A stretch of DNA of 64,000 nucleotides from Protula sp. h YS-2021 (lineage: Eukaryota; Annelida; Polychaeta; Sabellida; Serpulidae): assembly GCA_949752745.1 (NCBI GenBank), contig OX457032.1:11543543-11607542 (forward strand). The letters run 5' to 3'. Shown piece after piece: positions 39,550 to 51,810 of this stretch. The number at the start of each line of letters is the position of its first letter. Position 1 is the first letter of the stretch. The translations under genes and the position numbers were made by a program. The notes below the pieces were generated by a model. It saw nothing but the letters and a program-made list of their open reading frames with translations. It did not search any database and was not told where the DNA came from.

Positions 39550-40179
39550 AAATCAAGAGCAATGAGCTTTTATTTGCAGCAACGTCAAATGTATAGACTA
39601 AGAATGTAGGAAAGTACGAAGTCATAAATGTAATTTCCCGTTGAAACTGGTGAAAAAAGAACTATCTCAGAATGGTGGTCTTATTTTTTGGTGAAAAATT
39701 GTCCCAAAAAAAATGACCCCGGCCCCTCAGGGCCAGGGTCCAAAAATTTTCTAAGTCCAAAAGTGATTTTTACGATTGTAATTTTAGCAAGTTTATCCCT
39801 TCGTAATGGGCTAAAAATGATATTCGCCTTAGGGATAATAATATCAGGGTTATAACCCTTTTGTGTAATATTTATGTGATTATTTCATGTTCGTGTTTGT
39901 GTCCAATTAGTTCAGAGTCGACATGTTTGCGGTCCATATGTTTTGGGACGATATGTCCAGGGACGGTATGCCAGTACACTGTTATTATCACTTAATATGT
40001 TTTAATATGTTTAATTGCGTTCAGATTCGCGCGCATGCGCATGAGTGTGGCTTCTTTACAAGAATGCGTACATGAGTTGCATGTGGCTCGACGTTACGTT
40101 CATAGCGGGAATGTCCGATGATTCCCGGAAATAATTCTGTGGTTGTTATGAAAATAGGGATATTTTCATGGTGGTGGAC
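39550..40179 (+). other. Untranslated 3' interior of the LTR element
   Basis: No frame. It contains a GC-rich hairpin at 39715-39740 (gacccyggccc arms, loop ctca) and short repeated 'ggtatg/gatatg' words near 39940-39975. The purine-rich stretch just before the right LTR (tcatggtggtggac) could serve as the plus-strand primer but is not a clean polypurine tract. Confidence 0.5.
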
Positions 40180-41529
40180 TGTAGAAACCGCTACGAGCGA
40201 TTTCTGTTTTATTTTTAAATGGGGTAAATCTGTGAATATCCCTGTATTTTTGGGCGTTCAATTTCAACTTTAAACGTGGTTTTGTGACGTAATTACAGAT
40301 GTTTTGATGCTATTTCTCAATCAGAAGAACTGCCATTGTTTTAATGTATTGATGTATTTTACGACCGGATAACCTGGTGGTTTTCAAAGAATCCAAGTAA
40401 ATACTGCTTTCCCTTACTGATAATCACTTATTTGTTTTGTGTAAAAGATAAGACATTATGCAACAGCCTTCCGCAGCCATCAAGGGTCTCTGGGCGGGGG
40501 TTTCTATGTTTGCCGTAAGGGTTATTATGCAAGTAAAATCCGTCAGATCTTTTGGTTGCCATAGTGGTCAAATTAGATAAGTTTATTGGGTCAGTGGTTC
40601 GGCCATTTGTTGTAGATTAGTTTAGATACTGTAGCCAATAAGATCCCGAATTGGTGACGGAGCACGTGTTGCACTGGACCGCCCTGGGGTAGAATTTGGG
40701 TATAAGAATATGTGATTTTATCCCATCTGGAGTGATTCCGAGGTAACACCCTCGAGATAAAAAACACAGATAGACAGAAGGTCTAAGTCCTAAGAAGTGG
40801 ACAAATTTAAGAGTCCCACAAGGGGACGAGAATTGAAGGTTCAACGGTGGACAAAGTACTAACGAGGTCCTAAAGTGAACAAGAAGTTAAGGTCCAAAAG
40901 TGGACAATATTAAGATAAAAGAACTGGATAATTGTTACGTCCTAAAGTTGGACAGTTATTTGAGGTTGTTTATTAAGAATAAGTACTGAATCTCTAAGTG
41001 GATGAATGGGTGCTTAAAGAAGCACGGATTTATTTTAGAAAGTTGTAGGAGGAGCCAAAATAGTTTTCGGTAAGCTATTGTTGTTTTATTAATATTGTGT
41101 TGTTGTAATCACTTACCTGTATTTTAAGGGAAAAACGTAAAGGCCAATATTCCAGAAATATGTCTGTACATTTCAGCGGTTTATTTCATTTGAAAGCGAT
41201 TTGTTTATGTATTGATACTTGTTACTTAATCGTCAGTTAAAGTAGAATTCTGGGTTAGTGAATAAGTGTCAAAGCCGTGTACCTGAGATTAATGTGTGAC
41301 TGAATATGTGTTGTTTCAGTTACCGTTGATGACCTTTATAACCACGTTGAAGAACACGTCCATCAAGTTTTAACGCTGGTGACGTACCAGTGGGTTTTCC
41401 GTGGGGTGAACGCTTCATTAATTGTGGGCAAGCGCACCCAGTGTGGATGAATAAGTGAATAAAGGATTCTAACGCGTCAACGAACTATTTTCCGTTTTAT
41501 TCCTCTCCTCGCAACGCAACTTTCTAACA
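40180..41529 (+). repeat. Right LTR
   Basis: Same sequence as the left LTR except for two differences. It is followed directly by the GCAAC target duplication. Confidence 0.95.
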
Positions 41530-41647
41530 GCAACATCTAATTAAAACACTTAGGCTATCACTCCAGGTAATATACAGTGCCTTAAATTGATTAAAATGTT
41601 CAAAAAATTAACAATTAAGACGATTTTGGGCGAAAAACTCCATTTTT

Positions 41648-41885
41648 AAAACATGTTTCCATATGGGACCATGATCCCGTAGATCCCATAGTCCTATGTT
41701 TCCATATGGGCCCATGTTCCCATAGGGTCCATGTACCGACATGGACCCATGTTTCCATGAGTCCCATAGTCCCATGTTCCCATAAATCCCATCGGTCCAT
41801 GATCCCATGTGGTGACAGGTAGTAACCAGCATGGGACTATGTGGGGGATCACCGTGTCCTATGGGCATAGGGGACCGTTTCTAGG
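41648..41885. repeat. Shuffled-word array of CATGTTCC / CATATGGG / CCCATAG
   Basis: About fifteen short words recur in varying order: 'catgtttccatatggg', 'accatgatccc', 'cccatagtcccatgttccc'. Many are palindromic or near-palindromic (CATATG, CCATGG-like). There is no fixed period. Confidence 0.8.
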
Positions 41886-44800
41886 CACCCAAGAAGGGGC
41901 CTATGATGGAACATTACGAGGCCCATAAGCGGGATTGTGGCCCCAAGGGTGCCACAAGCTCAAAAAAACTCTTCGAAACCGACTTTTTCTCCCAGACAAA
42001 ATTCTATCATGCAGAACTTGCAGATAAAAGACAGAAAAAAGTCTTTTGGGAGTGCAAGCTTCAGCAAAACCGGCCATTCCTGCTATGGCACGGTCAGCTG
42101 TGTAAAGCTTAGAGTCTTTGCAGGCAATGTGGACTGTAAAGACTCAAAACAACTCCCGAGGGTGTGTGCTCGAATCAGACCGAAGACCGAAGTTAGAAGT
42201 GCTGGATTTTGCTTTAGCTCGAACCAGATTTATCAAGATAATGATAAAGTAGTCCGTTATTAGTTAAATAAACTAAGTAAACAGCAAATTCGCACCTTTT
42301 CACTAGTTCCCCCATCGAAATATTCGTGGAGCACACAGAATGGTGCGTGTTTTTAAACACACGCATAAAAGGAATGCCCATTGTCAATCATGAGGAAATA
42401 CTAGACGATTCCCTCATTTTGATTGGTCGATGGCTGGATGGCGGGGTAGGTTAGTTCTGCTGCTGCAAAAAAGTTTTTTTCTGCGTGAAAGGTTAAAACC
42501 GGAAGGGAACCCATATAAAAGTGGAGACAAGCGAATTCAAAGCTTTTGCGAAGTAAAAACAAGTGCTGGATCTACACAACGAAATCTGTGTGGGCTGGCG
42601 AACATAAGAAAACAGCCGGTGGACCCCAGGCCTCCCACACACAAACAAAAATTTAGAGTCTTTTATCCCTCTTCTCACTTTCATAAAACGTGACGGTTTT
42701 CAGTAGAATCTGCAACAAATTAATTAATTTGAAGTTAACCCAGTAAAAGATTCAACGTCGGTCAAAGGTCAATTTGAGATTGCAACGTCTAGCCAACCAA
42801 ACCACAGCATTAACTCATCTTGTTATTTGCTTATGATCGGTAGACAGATAGACGTGTTATCAACGTTTTTGCCTCAAGGCTGAATAGGCGTTGGATAAGC
42901 AGCATTCTTTAAACGTTGCCTTTGGTCTCAATCAAAAGACAACTTTCTCCGAAGTCTAACAAACATCTTTGGTGCAACTTCGGGCAATTTGTGTTGGATA
43001 GTCAACGAAAAAATCCTTATTGTATAGATGTAGAACAACAACAACAACAACAACAACAACAAAAGAACCTGCTCGTATTATCGCTCACCTGAAATGATAG
43101 CCGTGGCAAGCGGCTTTAAAAATGGACCAAGATGTAAATATGAAAATTGACGTCTGTCCAACGTCTGGAGGTAGACATTGTTTCACCTTTCATAAGCAAC
43201 TAAAACCAGACTTTGATCCGACATCGGATACGTGTGCCCGACTTACTTAGAATGTAGCAATGTTTACTGGAAATGTAGTTTTGACTGACAGTTTTGCGAA
43301 AACATAATTTTGTTGCGTTCTGCGGATTTCCAAAGAGTTGCAGGTTTTGACACACATGCTACGTTTATTTTGTGTGTCATATTATGACTTCCGAGAACCA
43401 AATATCTATGCCTGTTCCCGAAAGTTGAGTGTAAACCATTAATTAACATTGCAATCAGGTTAGGCAAACAGGTTAAATAGTAACATTCGCCATCCATGAA
43501 TACACTTGACCAGCAGGCCCTGAGCCCATACCAATTACATACACGATAGACTAGAAGGAATAATGTATTCAATTATTATTTATGAAATATTTATCGGAAC
43601 TATCAAGGGCTATGTACTTGAATGTCTAGACGGAAAGAAAAGTTATGTGGCTGGAAAATCCTACTCTGGCGTTTAGTGCTCTTAGATCTGCTTGTCCTTG
43701 CTTTTTACAGACACGTGAGAGTCTTAGAACATTTGAAACCGGCCTCAGAGAGAGACTGTTAATTAGCCGGTCTAATTTCTACAAAAAGACCTTAGCACTG
43801 TGAAGGATTTTGTTCTTGTTTTTCTCTCTGTTATTTTTGAAATTTTGTTAAGGCGGTTATTTGCGGGAACAAATGCCGTCATGATAAGTCCAAATAGACG
43901 TGAGAACCCCTCCCCTAACCACCACACCCCCATCCCCCCTGCTTTCTAAAAAATATACTTTGAGTTCTTCCGCCACCATAAAACGTCTTCTGCAAAACAC
44001 TGAAGTGACCAAATATGGACGCTAGGAAAAGGGTCACTTATAGGCGGCACGTTTATTATCGCCCACCAGAAATAGAAGCCATAAGGGTCTTCTGTCGTGT
44101 GTGGCAGAATTGTGTATGGAATCCGGATGCAGCAAAGATCCCGATAAAACCAGTAACTATGTTGATATATCTTAATGCAACCGAGTCCGGCAATTTCGCC
44201 AACGATAGCAGTATTTATCGTTGTAAATAAACATCGCCACGGCATCAGTCACTCTCTAATCAATGTACATCTTGCATAGTTCACAGTCATAGAAGACAAT
44301 ATTCGTCGAAAGCGTTCCCACGAAAGTGCTATCAGAGTTCGGCTGTGACATTTTATCGTTGCCTACGCCGCATAATATAAAATACAACGTTTAGAATGTT
44401 GCCATGGTGATCAGGTCATGACGTGATAATCTTTACATGATTCTTCTTTGAAGCTGTTACTTTATGCTAAAAATGGACCAGAATTATAGTGTAAAAGAAT
44501 TTTGATGTGTCTGCTCCGAATAATAAAATGGACCTGTGGTTTGAAAATAACACCGATGTTGTGAACAGATACCTCAGTTTTGACCTTTGTGTGGGTTGCT
44601 TTTGGTTAACATTGCTGAAGTATTTCTTGATTAAAAAGTGCACCTTTTACCTTCCACCCCACCCATCAAATTAAAATCAACTATTATGCATCATGCTTTG
44701 ATAGATTCCATTTTTCTACGTTTGCTGAACTATTCGGCTAACTCGACAACGCTGTCACCTCTCCCATTAGCGTGACGGGGCATAATTCCAGGTGTGACCC

Positions 44801-45225
44801 TGACATTCTGTTAGTTGCCTCACTATAAACCAACCGAGATTTTTTCATATTGAAAAAATTAAATATTTTAGCATTAGTTCTTATGAAAAATATAACGCAG
44901 GTGTTTCTTATTGAGGGCAAACCTCCACGCAGTGATATCTTCACACAGATAAGGCAAATGAGATAACTTAGGCAAATGTATCCATGCTGCTGTGATATTA
45001 AACACAGCGAATAGCGAATAGTTATTACGAGAATTTCTGGCACAGCTCAACTTGTTTGAAGAAGCCAAAGGCAATAACAAAAACTGTCAATTCACAAACG
45101 TCTTAACTTCATGAAATGCTGTTAACCTAGTTTTTATGGAAATTTTCCTTAATCCATGATAGGCAAGTAAATTTCTGATCTTTATTTTTACCAAAATATA
45201 GAAATAAATGCTTCAGATGCTAAAG
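41886..45225. other. Mostly unassigned DNA with dispersed-repeat fragments
   Basis: 42528-42655 holds one unit of the dispersed repeat at 33895, preceded by its end motif. 42740-43250 has loose 'aacgtc/acgtctg' words like 27693-27905, and an (AAC)n run at 43038-43062. The 71-residue (plus) and 99-residue (minus) frames at 43946-44245 overlap each other and have no motif. Confidence 0.4.
42528..42655 (+). repeat. Dispersed repeat, second copy
   Basis: 'gcgaattcaaagcttttgcg' followed by 'gtgctggatctacacaacga', 'gtgtgggctggcgaacataa' and 'gaccccaggcctcccacaca'. It shares all these words with 33895-34160, but here the end motif lies before the unit in direct orientation. Confidence 0.8.

Positions 45226-45228
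<3 letters not shown>

Positions 45229-45301
<73 letters not shown>
45229..45301. repeat. (AT)n microsatellite
   Basis: About 36 AT dinucleotides without interruption. Confidence 0.97.
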
Positions 45302-45306
<5 letters not shown>

Positions 45307-45957
45307 ACAAAAAAAACAACCTCACGAAATATCCAGTAATTGTATAAATTGTGTCCAGTATTCGAATCCAGGGTTCTTTTTATTAAATCAGTGAAATTTC
45401 AAAGCATTTCAACCTTTCAAACTATTAAAACGAAGATGAAAAAATGAAATTGTTTTTGGCTATTACGCTGATCTAAACGGGACGTCGTTTTCTCATAGCT
45501 GTTATTGTTTGTTTGTTTATTTGTTTGTTTTTTTTTGTTGGTTCATCTACACGTAAAAATCAAATCTATTCATTGAGGCAAATTTTGCGTGAGGTGTTGC
45601 AGGAAGTGAGCAATCAGCATTATTAGTTACCGGCCTAAACGAATAAGCAATGCGGAAACAGGTAATTATTTCACAGTAGCAAATAGTGTGAATAAAAAGA
45701 GAGACAACTAAACAGCATTCCTCCCACAACGCTGTTATTATCTGTGAAAACGTGGTGCAATTTTTTAACGGTCACTTAGTTAACGTAAATTAACCGTGGT
45801 TCACAAGGTGACCACCGCCATGTTGCTGATGACAAAGGCGCCAGGAATATTACAACAGCAAAGTACAGCTTTTTGCTTTCATTCCAAGCTGAATATTTTA
45901 CTTCGTCTAGGAATCCAATCCAGGTGATCTGATAAAAAAACAAACAAACAAGCAAAA

Positions 45958-45988
<31 letters not shown>

Positions 45989-47371
45989 GAACAGGACTTT
46001 GTGAAGGTTGGTACTTTCCTTTAAGCAAGTGTTTGCAAAGAAAATGTTGAAATGACTTTTTAATTTTTATACAAATCTTTCTTCCAATCACAAATTAAGC
46101 ATAAATATGAATAAATGCATTAATTGAATAATTTCACTGAGAGGCCTTGAAGACTGCGCCCGGGATTTTCTATTATACAGCAAAGCCGAAAAAATACGAG
46201 CAACGGCAAGAGAATATGACCATGACACTGCTCCCACTCATTTCTCAGGTCTTGCTACATTTTACGCAAGCAATTTCATGTAAAAAGCAGACGAAACACT
46301 GTGAACTTTTAACAGAATCAGCACCTGACTGGTACGAACATGAGAACACTGGGAATACCAATATATATTTTGGCAACAACCAATGTAACTAATGTCCGAT
46401 AATCCATGCGTTTTAATTATCTTTAAATAAGGCCTATGAATGTCATTTTGTGTTTGGTGCTTAGTCATTTCGAACGAAAATTATTCTTATTTGCTAAGAA
46501 CCCTCCCCCCTCACCCCAACCGCCACCCCCGCCTTCCAACTATCGATTGTGCTGTTTAACTATATCCGAGTGGATTCGACATTTTATTTAGTTATTTTGC
46601 GTTTTTATTTGGAAAGGTAACAGGGAAAACAAGTGAATTTGCCTTAAGACTTGACTATTTGACCAAAATATTGCCCAGCCTTTCAAGAGACCGAAAAAGA
46701 TCCGACACATATTTTCCGACGCTCCTTTTGTTTGCATATTTCCCGCTATTACAAGACCCTAAAAGTGTTTAAAAAATACAGTTCGCGTCACTTATTTTTT
46801 GAGAATCAGTCACACACTTCACCTTGGTTCGTATTTCCAGAAAATGACGAAAAATACATGATGTCATTATTTGTAAAAGTTAAAAGCATTGTCTGGATAT
46901 TGCATTTGTGAAAACTGTTAATGAAAGTTTTACATAATAGCAAGCCCACACTGACATTTGCGTTCGTTAATACATACTGTCAGGGCCCCACTTATTTCAG
47001 CATTGCACTTGGGAAACGCGGCTCTCCAAATTGTAATCAGATTCGTAATGAAACGATTACATTTTGGATATCCTAACGGAACAATATATTCCACCTACAG
47101 AATACTAAGAACACTGTCACAAATAGGCCTTCTATTCTAAATAACTGTACACAAGCCTTATAACGTTTGCGAAATGTTACAGTTTTTGGTGAGAAAATGT
47201 ATCCTGTTTTGAAATAAAGGTGGTCGTGTTTTCCTTGCAACTAAATCAAAACAAGCCGGTAAATTAAAATATATATTATGTATTGCATGTAACAAATAAA
47301 TGTGTTTGTTTGCAGATTTATTTTAATGATTTAATCTGATTGGTAAATTCCTAAGTCAATAATTTTGGCCG
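45302..47371. other. Unassigned DNA
   Basis: Contains an A-rich tract at 45941-45989 and a C-rich patch near 46502-46535. No gene recognised; the 81-residue frame at 46147 has no motif. Confidence 0.4.
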
Positions 47372-47377
47372 GAACAC

Positions 47378-48262
47378 TATGGAAGGCCGTTTTCACATTT
47401 ATTAGGGAATTATTAATATCAAAAATTAATTTTTGATCTCAAAAATTGATTTTTTGATATCACGAATTAATTTTTGATCTCAAAAAATCCAAATTTTGAT
47501 ATCAAGAATTTATTTTTGCTATCCGTAATTGTATTTTTGATATCTATAAATGTATTCTTGATCTCAAAAAATAATTTTAGATATCAATAAATATTTAAAG
47601 ATATCAAGAAATATTTATTGATATCAAAAATTATTTAATGATATCTAAAATTGATTTTTTGAGATCAAAAATTCAATTCTTGATAGCAAAAATGAAATAT
47701 TTGAGATCAAAATATTAATTTTGAGCTCAATAATTCATGTTCCTTTTATTGATATCAAGAAGTGATTTTAGATATCATTATTTCAGAATGGAACTATTTT
47801 AATTTGTATTTTGAAATCTGCAAATGAGTGTTTGATCTCAAAAATTGATTTTTGATATCAAAATGTCGGTCTATTTTTTATATAGAAAATTCAGAAGCAC
47901 ACATGTGTCCATTAATAATCACTGGCCCTTGTATGCAGAATCTTTCTTTACATTTTTTACTGTATAAAAAAGAAGCAATCTTGAGATCAAAAATTGTGTT
48001 CTTATTATTGATCTCAATAATTCAAGTTTTCATCTCCAAAATTTAATTAACGATTTGTTAAATTTTATGTCAATGTGTGTTTCCTTTAAGATTTTTAAGT
48101 TTCAAAATTCTATTTTTTGATCTCAAAAATAATTTTTTGCCATCTAAAATTCAATTATTGATAGCAAAATATAAATTTATGAGATCTACATTGATTTTCT
48201 GACATCTTTAATTATATTTTGATATCAAAATTAAGCATTAAATGTTAAAACGGCATTCCATA
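47378..48262. mobile_element. TIR-bounded element made of palindromic GATATC/GATCTC words
   Basis: Terminal inverted repeats lie at 47377-47401 and 48239-48263: 25 bp with two mismatches, outer ends CTATGGAA and TTCCATAG. Flanks repeat GAACAC directly (47372-47377 and 48263-48268), a likely 6-bp target duplication if the ends are TATGG/CCATA. The interior is almost entirely 'gatatc' or 'gatctc' alternating with AAAAATTAATTTTT-like spacers, about 25-30 bp per unit and roughly 30 units, so it is self-complementary at every scale. There is no transposase; it would be non-autonomous. A non-repeat gap at about 47865-47970 breaks the array. Confidence 0.8.
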
Positions 48263-48331
48263 GAACACAGATATCGATAGATATTGCAGCAAAGAAAAGC
48301 TAACAATGCCAACTCGTGTACGGAATTACAA

Positions 48332-48432
48332 CCAGTGGAAACGCGAGCTAGCGTTATCAATACAGCCAATGGAAACGCGAGATAACGTTATCAATACAAC
48401 CAACGGAAACGCGAGATAACGTTATCAATACG
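48332..48432 (+). repeat. 34-bp tandem repeat, three units
   Basis: Units 48332-48365, 48366-48399 and 48400-48432 read 'ggaaacgcgagataacgtta' plus 'tcaatac'. They contain GATAACGTTATC, a 12-bp palindrome, in units two and three. Confidence 0.95.
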
Positions 48433-48597
48433 TGACCTTACATTTACGCTCAGAGAATGATCAAAAAAGAAATTCAACATTTTAAAGGTGAAATATCAAG
48501 TAAATCGCTTTTTATATTTAGGCTTTTCATCATTTGTAATGTTGTTATTTGTATGTTGTTTCTAAGCATTTAAGGTTTGTGTGCGGCTCCTTCACAG

Positions 48598-48778
48598 CAT
48601 TATTAGACCATGATTCCACTGTTTTTGACTGGTGTCTTACAAGCCATGATTCTACTTTTTTGACTTGTGTCTTATATACCATGCTTCTGCTGTTCTTGAG
48701 TTATGTTTTACCAACCATGATTCCGCTGCTTTTATGGTGTTTATGGTGCTTGACTGGTGTTTTATCTTACTCTCGATT
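48598..48778 (+). repeat. 36-bp minisatellite
   Basis: Four to five diverged units of 'ccatgattccactgtttttg' plus 'actggtgtcttac'. A fragment of the same repeat lies at 55440-55535. Confidence 0.8.
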
Positions 48779-48779
48779 C

Positions 48780-49560
48780 TATCGTTATTCAAACAATTAA
48801 GCCTTCTATCTGCATCTATTTTACACCAAGATTACCATTTCTCTTTATTTTAACCTGCTGTATCCCTAGCATCCCTTGCACTGTGCCTATTACTAACAGA
48901 AAATACACAATTATCAAACAAACAAAAAAACAGCATTTTTGGAGCTTGCTTTTTCTTCTGCCTGTCACCAATTTCCAAATAGATCTCTTTCTTCTCAAAT
49001 TTCTTTCAGTAATAGAAAGCCAAATTTTACTTGCGGCAAAAGATAAACAACACTGAAGGATCAACCAAGCAAAGACTTTAACACTTTGAATGTTCTAGAT
49101 AATTTATCATTATTTGCTCTTAATTGCCATATACATGGTAAAACACGTTTATAGCTGTTGTTCCATGGTCAGAAAGTGAATAAGAAGCACTGCGGCAAAC
49201 AAAATCATTTTAATTTTGTTATGCAACATTTCAATGATGTTTTCTCGCCTTCAGCAGTTATATCACATGACGAAAGACGATATGATTAAATTTATTTTAC
49301 GGAATCCGTCAGATTCGGTCACATCTAAGCAAAAGGTGTAAATTTATTGACAAAGAACACGGCCATAATTTGAAGAAAATACGCCTAATTAGAATTGCCC
49401 TCGAAGCAGTGAGAATTGTACCCGTAGCAACTGCAAGCTGTAATTAGTTTTTTTTCTTATGTACTCACATAATTATCAATTTGTTAGTTCATATTACAGT
49501 TATCATTAATCCTAGAGCATAATTAGCAGCTTACACTGAGCTACATTTCTTATAGTAGCT
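48780..49560. other. Unassigned DNA
   Basis: Overlapping frames on both strands at 48757-49064 have no motif. Nothing else recognised. Confidence 0.4.
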
Positions 49561-49564
49561 TGTA

Positions 49565-50020
49565 ATGGTTTTCTTTACATTATGTAGTGGTTTTCTTTAA
49601 CATTTTGTGGTGGTTTTTCTTTAATATTTTGTGGTGGTTTTCTTTAACATTTCGTAGTTGTTTTCTGTAACATTTTGCAGTGCTTTTCTGTGACATTTTG
49701 TACTGGTTTTCTGTAACATTTTGCAGTACTTTTTTAACATTTCGTAGTGGCTTTCTTTGGCATTTTGTAGCGGTTTTCTTTAACATTTTGTAGTGTTTGT
49801 CTTTAACATTTTGTATTGCTTTTCTGTAACATTTTGCAGTGCTTTTCTGTTACATTTTGTAGTGCTTTTTAGTGACATTTTATACTGGTTTTCTGTAACA
49901 TTTTGTAGTACTTTTTTAATATTTTTTAGTACTTTTTTTAACATTTTGTAGTGGTTTCTTTAGCATTTTGTAGTGGTTTTCTGAAACTTTTGGTAGTGCT
50001 TTTCGTTGACATTTTCAGCA
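49565..50020 (+). repeat. 23-bp minisatellite, left arm
   Basis: About twenty units of 'taacattttgtagtggtttt' plus 'ctt', with T-run length changes. The same unit appears inverted at 55545-55815 and 58765-58965. Confidence 0.92.
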
Positions 50021-50459
50021 TAGAGATGTTGTTATCATGGTGTTTTGAGTGATATGTCATGATATTTCTGACCTAATGCGATTTTGTTTCTTTGCCACAA
50101 AGAATAGATCTATGTAAGGAGTGTACCTTTTCTCACGCCAAATGAAAATTTTATAGAAGTCCCAAGTAGCATTCTTCCGGTAAGTGTTTCCCCGAGTTCT
50201 ATTGGACTTTTGTGGCGTGACGTGAAACAGTTCTTTAACAAACTTTGTTTGCACTTGTATTGTGGATGTAACCTTCAACAGAACCCTTGGCTAAGCTAAA
50301 GACTTGATGTTTTGAAATCGGGCCATGCACGCTTTGGTGTTTTTCTTGACAAGGGTTTTACGAAGAGCCATTAACAAAAACAACTTTTTAACTTGGATCT
50401 CACTGTAACATAATGGCAGCTAGTGGAAAATGCTAACTGCACCACCTGGAGCGGGTCTC

Positions 50460-50672
50460 ATTGATTGATGGGCTGATGCACTGGTGGACTAACGGACTGA
50501 TGGGCTGATGGATTGACGGACAGATGGGTTGATAGGCTATAGACTTATGGATTGATAGGCTGATGGACTGATGGGCTGGTAGACTGATGGATTGATTAGA
50601 TGATTGACGGATGCACTTATAGCCTGCGGAACTGATGGAATGATGGGCGGATGGACTGATGGACTAATAAAT
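50460..50672 (+). repeat. 'gatgga(c/t)t' short-period array, left arm
   Basis: Words 'ctgatggactgatggg' and 'ttgatggac' in irregular order, with periods of about 8-12 bp. Confidence 0.9.
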
Positions 50673-51810
50673 GAGTATCACTGGAGTCATTGTAGGTTAA
50701 TAGGGGACTAGTATCAGGTAGAAGAAAAAAATTAATCATGTCAAGAAGAAGAGATTGCTGATGTTAAATATTGAATGTAATTGTAAGCTGTTTATACCTT
50801 TAATGCTATACGGCAGCCTTAGAAGCGACTAAGTGCTTGCGTAATTATTGGTCTATAATACGTAAGATTACACCAACAAACCGTGTCTTTTAAAATTATT
50901 TTGTGACAACATGGAGTAATTTGAAAACATTATTGGTATTAGATTTTTCAGGAGCATACTTTTAACATGATAAACATGTAAGAGTATTCAGAGTAGAATC
51001 ATATCTTGATTGAAAATCGTGGAAGTTCAATGATTGATTAGCCTCAAATGGCAATTTATCCTTTTGACAGAACTGAAGTTCTGATATTGTTGCACACGTC
51101 TAATACCTCCTAATGAATGGAATGCCTCTCTTCTAAATCTTATATAGTTTCTTTCTTTCAATAGTATGTTTTCAAGCATTTCAAGCAAAAACAGCAATTG
51201 AATAAATGTTTTTTTGCTATTGAGTATGATTTCTTTATTTCAATGTGAATCTCAAGTTTCTAACTTTTAAAAAATTGTGCTTATTCTGTTCTTTTTTGTT
51301 TCAATTTTACTGCTTTCAATGTATGCAACGGTAGTCAACGATAAAATATATGACATATTAAAGTTTTCAGGTCCACGTGATAACTTATAAGAGGTATTTG
51401 TAGATAAAAATTTTTATGGTAAACATGGTATTGATAAGAAACGTATGACTAAATACTTATGCACAAAATTGCTTACTATATGAGGTGAGAATTAATGCTT
51501 TCTAATGCATTGCAATGTTGATATCAATTTTTAAATAGTTTTATAATTTCGCACATATTTATCGATAACCACGAGCTTTCACCTAGTCAGAATTCAGAAT
51601 TCATACTTACCTTCCGAATATTACCCGAATATTACGGGTGCTTTTTATATTACTCAAAAAACATTATACACAGTCTATGATTCCTAACTTAGAAGGCAGC
51701 ATATGATATATATCTTTTCTTCTTTGGTCAGAAAACTAAATATGAATATATTTCTGAAGATAGCAATTATCTTGATATTTGAATTAATTTTATTTCAAAA
51801 TAACGAAAAA

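Larger units (their letters stand above)
36754..41529 (+). mobile_element. Young non-autonomous LTR retrotransposon, probably a BEL/Pao deletion derivative
   Basis: Two 1.35-kb direct repeats (36754-38102 and 40180-41529) start TGTAGAAACC and end TTTCTAACA. They are flanked by a 5-bp target duplication GCAAC (36749-36753 and 41530-41534). I count two differences between the repeats: G/A near 36977 versus 40403, and one extra A near 40764. The insertion is therefore very recent. The 2.08-kb interior has one ORF (38125-39462) that is gag-like at its start and BEL/Pao-integrase-like at its end; protease, RT, RNase H and the integrase core are absent. It would depend on enzymes from another element. 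I could not assign a primer-binding site: the bases after the left LTR read gtaacgaaaactatttg. Confidence 0.9.

Noticed and set aside
43946..44245. Overlapping 71- and 99-residue frames on opposite strands
   Set aside because: No family motif and no splice context; one is the shadow of the other, and neither can be preferred.
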